Source: Amoebophrya sp. A120
Taxonomy: Eukaryota; Sar; Dinophyceae; Syndiniales; Amoebophryaceae
DNA length: 64,000 nt
Assembly: GCA_905178155.1 (NCBI GenBank)
Contig: CAJINV010000014.1
Span: 1,229,858 to 1,293,857, forward strand
Reading direction: 5' to 3'
The notes under the pieces were generated by a model. That model was not told where the DNA came from and did not search any database. It saw only the letters and a program-made list of their open reading frames with translations. Below are positions 11,244 to 21,500 of this stretch, piece by piece; position 1 is the first letter of the stretch, and every line of letters starts with the position of its first letter. A program made the position numbers and the translations under genes.

Positions 11244-12854
11244 GCTAGAAATCGGCTTTGTGCGCCTTGACTTTGAGAAGTTTTGCACGCTGGCTCCTGC
11301 TGTAACTTGCTTTTCAACAGTGGACGAGCCGTGATCGTGCCTGCTTCGAGAAATATGCACAGCTTTTAGCAACTTAAAGAAAAGATTCAGATTGAGAAGT
11401 GTCCAGATACAGAGAAGAAGATAGATGAAATTTTGATTGTATGATTCTCATTCTCAAGAGCATATTAAACATAAAAGCTTAAGCCAGCAAATGTGTTGGG
11501 CTTTTGACCAACTCCTGTGTTGATCATGAAGGTGAGTAATTACCCCTATTAGACAGTGAACAGATCGCTTCATAGCTATAGTTCGTCACATTGCACACTT
11601 ACGAGAGACACTTTTCACACATAAACATGATTTCTCCAGGATTTAAAGGAAAAAAAAAACGAGGGTGACACTGCAGTTGACACAACATGCAGGGGGATAT
11701 GAACACATGCGGAGGATACTTAATAAGTTAGCATATTCATTAGGTGGTGGTAGGGCTCCTGTTGGGTTGTATCTTTCGAACCCTTCTAGTTGCGGAGGCA
11801 ATAGCGTTCGGTGGACCCTGATCGGTCTGTCTCCCACAAGTGGGAATACATCGGATGGAGGCACCGTGGCGTGTTGCCCGATGTGCCTGGCTCTTGGTGC
11901 AATCCAGTGCCGGCAAGCAACGTCGGGATTTTGTAGGTAGTTGATTGTAGAAGCAATTTTTGGCTCGCCTGACGACTCATTCTGAATTTGTTGCTAAACA
12001 CAACATTTATAGTTTTACTAAGACCATCACCATTGATTCGTTTTGAACCCTGTCTACCCAATTTGTTTTGAACCCTAACTTCGAACTCTCTTTCTGTTCT
12101 TGTTAGTTCAGTTAACAATGAGCTGCTCCCGCCGCTACCGCTAGGCATTGAACACACTTCTGCAAGGACGCTAGAATTATAAGCTGCGCTGCAAGGGAGT
12201 TCTTCTTCTTGTTCTATTGATGTTCGGTAACTGCGACAAGGTCCGTGCAGCTCACACCTGCTCAAGAACAACGTGACGTACGTGGCGGAGTTTTTTTCTT
12301 GATCAGCAATGGTGAACTTGTTTGCATGAGCTCACGCAATCGATTGATGACAAGATCGCGCAAGACAACGATCCACCCTGTAATCCACACGATACAAGAA
12401 CGCGGCCAGTAGATATGATTTTTTTCACATTTTCGGCGAGAAGGCGAAAACAATTACTGCCAGCATGACCGATCATCTTGTGCTCGTCCAGACAGCGACG
12501 TCTACTGTATCACTTTGACGATTTAGTCCTTGTATTTTGATGAGACTTTTCCGGCTCTCACCCTTAGCATGTAGGTACGCTCTACTTTCTTTTTTCCACC
12601 TAGACAGTCGTAGTGGTAGTACCCATCAAAAAAAATTTTCGAGGCCGACCTGTCGCTAGCTCGCTTCTATATCTCCATTTCGTTCTTCTTAGCTCAAGCT
12701 CAAGCTCGAGCGACACTCACTGACAAGGTTTCAGTCTCTACTTTCCATCGATGGAACTTCGACGCCAGCGCTACTAGTAGCACCCCAAGAACACTACCTT
12801 CCACGACATATCTTAATCTTTCCAATAGCGTAATAAAACGAGAGCAAAAATAAA
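11244..12854. other. Intergenic, no gene recognised
   Basis: About 1.6 kb without a credible coding frame. A plus-strand frame at 11665-11940 and a reverse frame at 11786-12271 overlap each other and have no motif. No cloverleaf-like tRNA was found by eye. Confidence 0.5.
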
Positions 12855-15025
12855 ATGGCGCTGTACGCGGACAACAGTAACACTACCAATTACAACATAA
12901 AGCACACGCGACAATGTTGCGTCTTTGTCGGGAACATCAGTTACGAGTGCACCGAGGAGAATCTGACGCAGATTTTCCATATCAAATGTAAAAATGTCTG
13001 AGTCTGGAAGAGTCATGCTGTTTTTGCATGACACAGAAGGTCTGGCATGGAAGCTCTAGCATCACAGGTTTCGAGAACCTTCCGCAATGCCGAATCCGCA
13101 TGACAAGTCCCCTATTTTGCTGGCAAAAAGTGGGAGCTTTTGCTACTTATGCATGAGAGACTTTTCTGTGTTCTGAAATACGCATTACAAGTTGCATTCT
13201 TCCAGACCCAGACATTTTTACATTTGGTATTCCAGCGCTGCGGGGCGGTGCACCAGTTCAAAATTTTGAAAGAAAAATATGGCGTTCTCAACTGTTACAT
13301 TCTCAAGTGTTACATGGATTTGTCATGCAAGAATGGGAAAAGTGAAAGGGGGGAGGTTGCATCTGTAGCATTACAAATTTCGAACAGATTTGGGTGCTGT
13401 TTAGCCATTCGCAAATTTGTTATGCGAAGCAGCTTGATCGTGTGGATCTTGATGATCATTTTGCATGACAAATCATGTAACAGTTGAGAATGTAACGTTT
13501 GAGAACGCCATAAAAAAGACGCCAAGACGCACAAGGGCTACGGGTTTTGCGAATTCAAGGACCCAGAAAGTGCGGAGCTCTGCACCAGGACCATGAACGG
13601 CGTGGAGTGCTATGGGCGGCCCTTAAGAATCGACACGGCCGACGTGGATGTCAAGACGTTGGAAATGCTCGGCGCCACGCGGCAGAGGGACTTCTTGGAA
13701 CTGCAGTCACAAATGGTCGGCGTGCATGAGGTAGGATTTATGCAAAATTTATGCTGCAACAAATACAAAAGTATGTGTATGCACTTCGAGTTTCTATTGG
13801 TGCTGTTCGCATGAATTGGTCTTGTTCGTAAATTCTTTACAAAAAATTGTTGCAGCTGGTGCATCTTCACTTTTGCATTAGACCGAATTATCCGCACGTT
13901 GAAACCGAAAGACAAAAAATGAACAAGGTGAATTACCAAGCCGAGGTGTCCGGGTTGATATCGACCCTGGCGACTTCCGAAGTGTTTTCAGCGCTGGCCC
14001 ACATGCAGCGGCTGGTGAAGAACAACGCCGAGGAGGCGCGCGCAATGCTGACCAAACACCCCGGGCTCGCGCACGCGATGCTGCACGCCCAGTTTCTCGC
14101 CGGGATGCATTCGAAGCCCATGCACTGCATGACCAAGAAGGAGATTGACCAGGCGAACTGGGAAAACCGCATCTCCCCGGGTAGTAACGGGAAGAACGGA
14201 CACACGGGCGGGTCGTACGCTAGCAACCACTACAACCAGCACGGGATGAACCACAACAACCGAGGGGGAATGAACAACAATCGCGGGGGTGGAGGACACC
14301 AGCCGCACAGTACAACTAGCGGCGCAGCAGGAGCTGCGTATGGCGACCGAGACCGAGATCATTACAATCGAAATCAGCAGAACTACAACAACAGTTCCTC
14401 ATCCGCCGGTGGAATGATGACGAGTAGAGACAGGCCAAACAACTACCCCTCCTCCTCCGGAAACCAACCCATCAACTTCTCGGACATCCAAAACCAGGAT
14501 CCGAGCGGCTACTCCGCCAGCAGACAAAACAGCACCAGCAACCCGAACAGCGCACGCGGAAACAAGGGGGACAACGAGATGACTGGAGGAGCTAGCAGCG
14601 CGAATCAAGCTTCGAATCAAGCTTCGATGAAGGATACCTGGAGGTATAGATACATGGCATAATGCTGGTCGGAACTATCAAGAACAATGCATGAACTAGT
14701 TTTAATATTCGGCTTGGACTCTCTTCAAAGTATCATTATCATAGAGGACAGTGACGTTTTTGTTTTCGATTTTTTTTTTCGTTTTCTTCGTAAAGCAATT
14801 CCGAATGATATATATCTATCAATCAGGTACGAAGACGCCCTCGCCTACAAGGGCAAGGGTTCTTCCGGCATGAGCGCCAATTTCACAAATGCGACCGGGG
14901 CCGGTTATTACGACGATTATGCGTCGTACGCGAGCTGGTACGGCAAGGGCGGCGGGTATGGCAAAGGCGGGGGATACGGCCGGTACGCCCCCTACGACAT
15001 GAATCGGGTTCGAAGAGTAGGATAA
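12855..15025 (+). CDS. CSTF2: Cleavage stimulation factor subunit 2 (CstF-64)
   Basis: RNA-binding subunit of the nuclear complex that recognises the GU-rich element downstream of poly(A) sites. Exons 12855-12979, 13235-13277, 13518-13728, 13899-14643 and 14827-15025 give 440 residues. An N-terminal RRM carries RNP2 (CVFVGNISY, about 18-26) and RNP1 (KGYGFCEF, about 62-69). A CstF-64 hinge domain follows at about 145-200 (EVFSALAHMQRLVKN, LAHAMLHAQFLAG). The tail is Gly/Asn/Ser-rich and ends in GGGYGKGGGYGRY repeats, instead of the MEARA repeats of animals. Two introners split the RRM, and splicing them at their 5-bp repeats restores both RNP motifs. Intron 4 (14644-14826) is GT-AG. The hinge makes CstF-64 a better call than a generic RRM protein. 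Confidence 0.9.
12980..13229 (+). mobile_element. Introner (GTCTGG family)
   Basis: Splits the CSTF2 RRM after RNP2. The left end TATCAAATGTAAAAATGTC pairs with the right end ACATTTTTACATTTGGTA. It ends GTA rather than ATA. A perfect TTCCA repeat flanks it (12975-12979, 13230-13234). Its interior resembles the introner at 49688-50001 in the same orientation. Confidence 0.9.
13278..13512 (+). mobile_element. Introner (TATGGCG family)
   Basis: Splits the CSTF2 RRM before RNP1. The left end TATGGCGTTCTCAA pairs with TTTGAGAACGCCATA at the right end, and an inner copy of AACTGTTACAT is also inverted. AAAAA flanks both sides (13273-13277, 13513-13517). Its interior matches the reverse complement of the introner at 33285-33525. 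Confidence 0.9.
13729..13898 (+). other. CSTF2 intron 3, boundary uncertain
   Basis: Needed to join the RRM exon to the hinge exon. A GCATG/GCACG near-repeat (13724-13728, 13894-13898) in the same codon phase gives a good frame. A GT at 13731 has no partner AG in phase. Weak inverted repeats around ATGCAAAA suggest a decayed introner. Confidence 0.5.
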
Positions 15026-15531
15026 AGCAGTATAACATCGATTTTTGGCAGGACGGAACTGCTGACATTTCAAAAAGTGAGAGAGAGAGCTCGTCTCGCC
15101 GGCCTCAAAAGCGACACCGCAAGTTTGTCCGTTCCTTCACTTGCGCACGTCTGAAGGAAAAAGCGCTCTGAGATAAAACTTGTGCTCAGTAAAACAGATG
15201 ACCGAGGAGAGGCACAACCTGTTTCCTGGTCTCGAGCGCGCGCTATACACCCTTGTAAGTATAAGTACCCAATAAGTATTGAAATCAAGCGACATCACGA
15301 TCCTTTTCAGCGATCAGTTTTACTCGTCGACGACGGGATAGGATCATTAAAAGGTACAGCGACTGAATCTGAATGTTTCTGTACTTAAAAATGTACGGTA
15401 AGAACGGTTTGCTATCCAAATTTACTTCATTTTGTTCGAGTCGATATTCGTAGACAGCACTCATCTCATCTTCAAAGAGCCGAAGCACAACAGGAACCAA
15501 AACGATCAACACTGCAAACCAAGCGCACGAG

Positions 15532-18500
15532 GTGCCGCCTCTTCGTGCCGTAGGAGTTCTAGCGCTGTTCTTGGTCCTCGGTGCATGGGTCTGGATCTCC
15601 GGCTTCGACTTTCGAGAGAATCGGTTTTCAGTGCAAAAGTCAGCTGTGTCTAGCTATCAGTGTCTTTCTTGTCGTCTTCTCACAATTCACACAGGCGTTG
15701 AAGCTCAGTCGGTTGCCCGATCTCCCTCTCCTTGGAGCCGAACTTCTTGCACGGGAAACGTAACTACGTCCTCGACCACGCTCAGCCGCATCGGTTTAGA
15801 TTCTGGAGGAAGAGAGTGCTTCTGTGTTTGTGTTGGCGAAGTACTCATGAACGACGGCGGGGAAGAAACAGGAGCGACGCGACCGTTCACGGCGGGCAAT
15901 CATGAAAAACAAGTCTTGGACAGCCGTCGCCTCGGTGTTTTAACTCGACCAGCGCGCGGAATTGAGGCTATCAGGGCAACAGGCTCGTTGTCGGTCTGGT
16001 ACCCTCGGGCGCCAACTTGCACATCAAAGCCGCTCAGCACGTGGACGTCTTTACCTTCCCAGCAAAAGATATCAGTGTCCAGATACCCAGTGGCGCTCTT
16101 GCACCGAGTGCGAGTATGGGCGTGCGAACCGGCACGGAAAGACGATGGAGCGAGGCGTGACGAGCCACGAGCTGCGCTGGCGGATGGCGTCAGTATCTGT
16201 GTATTATCTCGACCAGAGCACGGGGGATGTGATCTGCAGCCACATAGCACATCACACCAAAGGGTGCTCGGGTCTCGTTCTTCCGCCCATAACTGCAGTG
16301 ACGAGAAGCGATGCCTAGATCGCTGGATGAACGAAGGCACGGGTAGAAGAAGAACGAGAAAGATCGCCTCGAAAACGGGCCACGAGTTCAAATGTCGACT
16401 GGGGATGGCCACTAACGCGCACTGGAAATCACCAACAGGACACGAAGGTCCTCTGCAGTGCAACTGGATCTGGAGCGTGCGTTGCGGCGTGGTTGTTGAC
16501 GGGAATTGGTGCACGGTAAAGCAGGAACAGATGGTGGGAAGACGTGGTATCTTTTGTCTAATTCGACCAGAGCGCGGAGGTCGTGATCTGCGCATCGCAT
16601 GCACATCACGCGAAAGCGAGTTCGGGTCTCGTTTTTCCAATAATCCGAACGTCCTGGGCGGAGCAGCAAGCGGAGAAGCTGCGCTTGATAGCACTAGAAG
16701 GCGGGCCTCGTGCTCACGTGGACTGTCATCTGCGACGTGCGCCATGATGCTGAGAAAGGTGTTGAAAATTGGGCACGACATGACCGCACAGCCGCAATAC
16801 ACATTACCACCTTCGCCAAAAATTCGGGTCAGGGCGGCTTCCTCTACGGTGGGAAAAAGAGGAAGCGCCCTAGCAGGTGCCCTAGTATGTTTGTTTCCCC
16901 CCTGCATAGCGTTACAGCAAACATCTCTCGTGCCTGGTGATGGTGTCATGGTGGACTATCGTTGTTGCCCCGTCTCGTCCCGAAACTGTAACCTGCAGGT
17001 TCACGCAGCATTGCCGCCTACAAGGTTGAAACGGATGCCCGAGGAGTGCAGCATGGGAAAACGAAGTATAGCGCGCGGCGCTGGTCTTGCAGACGAAGTA
17101 CAACACGAGCGGAAACCACATGTCTGCTTGCAGGACCTCGCGTTATTATCCCCACGGGTGGCGAAGTGCAAGCGTGTTTGCAGAGACGCACTACGAGGAA
17201 GGCGACAAACCCAGAACTGCAGCCCCGACAATAATCCGTCTTTCTGCATCATGTTTGACTCCAATGTACAACACAAAAGCCCGATTATTATCGGGTCGCA
17301 AGTTCTGGATTTGTGGGGGCAGCACGTGAGAAGGTGGCGCCTGGAGCTAGATAGCCAAACTGCAGACGCTTGCTGGCCGGACATTCACGGACACCGCAGG
17401 GGAAATGATGGAAAGACGGTGGGCTGCAGCCTGGGGAAGCGAGCGTTCAAGTGTGCTGTAGGTCTGCTAGATGAAGCACAGCACGAGCGGGGTTCATCAA
17501 TTTGCGCGCATGGAGGTGGTCGGGCTTGCCTATCTCCACGACCAATTTGCCGTCCCGCTAGCGAAACCTGCCGAATAGTGTCCGTATCCCGCCGCCCTAT
17601 TTCTTACGTTTTAAGCTTATGCTCGGGTCGGAATTTGTCAAATCGGGCTCATAGCATCGGCGGAAGTAGGACATCAAACCCGATGCACCATCATAGCAGG
17701 TGGGGGCTAAGCGTTGACCTGCAATGCGTCGCAGCGTGCTCGCGCTCTTGTTCCGCGGGTGGCTTGGCTGTCGGAGACTTGGCCAGCAGATGGAGGACTT
17801 GTGGCGATGGTCTTGCAGATGAGGCACAACACGAGCGGAGGCCGGCTATCTTCTTGCAGGGGGGCGGCCGTGTATCATTATCTCCCCGAGCTGACGGCCG
17901 TCTCTCCCACTCTAAAGCGAGTTCATGCTCTTGTTCCGCGGGTGGTATGGCTGGCGGCGACGTGGCCAGCAGATCCAGGAGGAGTGGCGAAACCGGTTTC
18001 GCACATGAAGCACAACGCGAGCGGAAACCGGGCATCTGCTTACAGGGAGGCGACCGTAGACTATTAACCCCCCGAGCTGACGGCCGTCTCTCCCTCTCCA
18101 GCGGTAGCACCAGCAGCGCGGACCTGGAGGATGCAGCAGCCATGGTTGGCGAGCGACAACGACGCACAACGCGAGCGGAATTTGATGATGTAATGGCGTC
18201 GCTCGTGCACCGCAGGCGGAGACCTCAACTCGACTCACAGTGCGCCGCAACGCGACCAGGCTCTTGTTCCGCGGGTGGCATGGCTGTTATCTTGAATTCA
18301 CACGAACCAGAACAAGGAGAGGATGGTTTGCCAGCGCCACAACAAGGTAAACCATCCGGGAGCTTGTTCGGGTCAAATTTTTCCCACCATACCGGCGCCG
18401 ACGTCGCAAGCAGCAATCCCGGCCCTTTTGCAGTAGTGAAGCCGAGATTGGGATTAGAAGACCCACGCCTCACGTCATGTGCAGATACAGCGGAGGGTGA

Positions 18501-21500
18501 GAATGTGCAGCTTCGCAACGAGCACCGCATGACCACCGAAAAGGACAAGGAGGCCCCTGCCCTAGATCGTAGAGAAGGGACGGCGCCGCAGCGGAGCTTC
18601 TTCTGCGTCTCGCCGCTCCTCTTGGCGGAGTATGTTTGGCCGGAACGGCGACCCCACCAACGGCAAAAAGTGCCAGCGCAGTGGTATCGACACTACTGTC
18701 ACCTACAGCAGCTCCAGTGCAGAATGCCGCGGCTCTTCAAGTTCTTCCTGCGCTGTCTACCCATGCTTACCCTGTTGCGCAACGCGATAGTGGTGACTAC
18801 CCATGAGTATAAGTTGCTGCAGGACTGGCTGCAGTATGGAGATGCCGATGGAACAGCAGATGCGATGCGGCACCACCGCCCCACCATGGCGGACAAGTGG
18901 CATCGGTGCGAGGGTGTCGCGGATGGAAAAGTAAAGCTATCAAGGGTGCTTCGGAGCATTCGGGCTGTTTACAGACGTATAGACCAACGACAGCCGCGGC
19001 CATTGTCGCGGGGGGGCGCATGGATGGGATCGCGGTTACCGTCCACAAAACGGCTACAGCAGAGGGCATCTTCATGGCGGCGCGCGAATCGATTGGAAAA
19101 AATTCAAAGGCGAAGAGCCCGTCTTCAAAACGAACGAAGAGCACAAGCGGAAAACGGAAGAGTCCAGATGGAGAGCACGCTCTTGGTGTTAAGACGGGCG
19201 GCGCGCGGGGTGGTTGCTTGGGTATTTTCGCAAAAGGACACAGCTTACCGGGTGATAGACGCAGGTCACCAGGCGGCGCGACGCGTGGTACTGGTGTTTG
19301 GCTCACACAAGCATGTGAGGACGCGAACTCTAGTTCGCCAGCCGGTGGAGGTTTCGGGACAGCGTACACAGGGCGCGCACGAACAAGCTGCAGCAGCATC
19401 CCTTGTACCAGGTAGCCACCCAGTGGCGCAAGAACATAGCAAGCCAGCAAAGCACGACGCGGAAGCCTCTTTGAGGCAGTGCAACCGGACGAAGAAAAAG
19501 GAGGAGCGGCCTACCACTGAAGGAAAACTAAGAGGGGCCGTGGCGGCTGCGGTAGGGAATCTCCACGGCGCTAACCCCCAGCACAAAAACAAGAAAAAGA
19601 AGAAAAGCAGGAGCGTAGCTTTACCAGTATACCGCGCCCATAGGAGCACGCCACCTGCGCCAAAACCTTCAAACAGCACGAAGACCAGAAAGCTCGCGGA
19701 CGAACAGGAAGAGAAGGATCGCGCTGAGCTAATAGCAGGAACAGTTCTGGGCGGCTTCATCAGTAGGCCCCTAGACGAGGTGAACAAGGACCAACAGGAG
19801 AAGGCCAAGGCGGCGCGCGAAGAGGATAGAGACGGGCATGATGGCAATGGTCCAGAACGCCAGCAGCCGGAGCAGAACCAAGACCACCAGAGCCATGACC
19901 TTTTTCCAGATCGGGCGCAGGACAAGGGCCGTGAAGCTTTCCCCGGCCACCGGAGACGGCGCGTCGCCTCCGTGAACATGCGTAGCAGCGGGCAAGAGTC
20001 GCCGCGATTTCAGCATATACTAAGGGCTGCGGGGGTAAACGGCTGGGGAGTAGTGTTACTAAACGAATTCGAGTACAGCCGGAAGGACTTGAGGGAAGAG
20101 ATTGAGGTCTTGAAGTTCCAAGCCGCGGCGCGCGGAGGCGTGAACCCTGGCGAGGCTGGCGCGGACGTTGACATGGAGTTACCAGACGACAACGGACAGA
20201 ACCACGAAGCGGAGGCGCACGCACTCGAAGCGCTTGAGGTCATGGAAGAGAACGAAGAAGAGGAACGGGCGGTGGGTGCGATGCACTTCGGCAAACACGG
20301 CTTCCAGTGGATTACGCATAACAAATTCCATCTGCTGTATGCAAATGGTGTGGGCATCTTGGTGCTGGATCATGATTTACGCCACCAAATCGAAAAAGGA
20401 AAACTATGGCGGCAGACCTCCGACGCGGTGCGCTCCCGTCCGCGTGTTCTTTCCCTGTTTTTGGATGAAGAGATCTACGTTTCGGTTTACTCGCCAACAG
20501 CGGGCGCACCACTGGAAGAGCGCGAGGCGTTTAACGCTGAAGTGGCGGGCGCGGTGCGGGAAGCGCAAAAAATGAAGCAGCACAAGTGGAAAACGAAGAT
20601 TGTAGGCGGCGACTGGAACAGCCAAGTGGGCGCAACCATATTCGGCGAAACCCCAATACACGGAGGGAAGGGGCCGGCGTTGTCGTCCCCGAGCGGCAGG
20701 AAGCTGGGCGCGAACCTGCTTGCCCTGAACATGGCACTCCCCGGAACCTACGAAAACCAGGGCCAGCATGGGACCCATGACGCAGGAAATGAGGTGGATT
20801 TCTTTGCCGTGCCAGGCCCCCAGCTGCAAAAGGTGCGGCAGTATCGGCGCTTCGACGTCAATGGGATAACGAAAGAAGGGAAAACGTGGTCTCCGCGACG
20901 ATTTGACCATAAGGCGATTGAGATGGACGTAGACGTCAAGACGAAGGGGAGATTAGTAGAAGAAGGGGAACTGCGACGCTTGGCCACGTTTGGAATTTTG
21001 GAAGACCCAGGAGAAGACCAGGTCGCATATTTCAACCACGACTTAGCAAAAAGGGTGGCGGCGAGAGGAGGGGCGGAGCAGTTTACGCTTGAAGATGTCC
21101 AAGATTTTTTGAAGTCGCACATGCCCCATTTTGTCGGTAAAGTGAAGAAGCAGCTGCCGGGCAGTGACGTGGAGAAATTTCTGGAAGATGGAAAGAAGCG
21201 CAATGAAATGTGGCGAGTTTTCAGAGAGTTCGACCTGGCGAAGGTCGACCGGGTCTGCGCAATAACCCCGAAACAAGCGATGGACAAGTATCACGAGGTG
21301 GGCAACAGTCCTATGCATGCAGATCTGGAGCAGCTACCGATAGCGGAACACCTTCCCGAGCTTGTGCCCAAACTCACGCCGGAGGAAATTGCATCACTGG
21401 ACGAGGAAATAAAGCAGGACGAGTTCGAGCAGGTGGCCAGGGCGTTACGGAGGGGCGGAAAGGCGCGGGACGTCTTCGGGCTGCAGGCAGGAATCTTTAA

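Noticed and set aside
11690-11860. Possible tRNA-like sequence around TTTCGAACCC
   Set aside because: No acceptor stem or consistent T-stem could be formed on either strand.
15900-16949. 349-codon reverse-strand frame inside the retrotransposon
   Set aside because: It mirrors the open plus-strand frame, has a Ser/Arg/Pro-rich composition typical of an antisense shadow and no motif.
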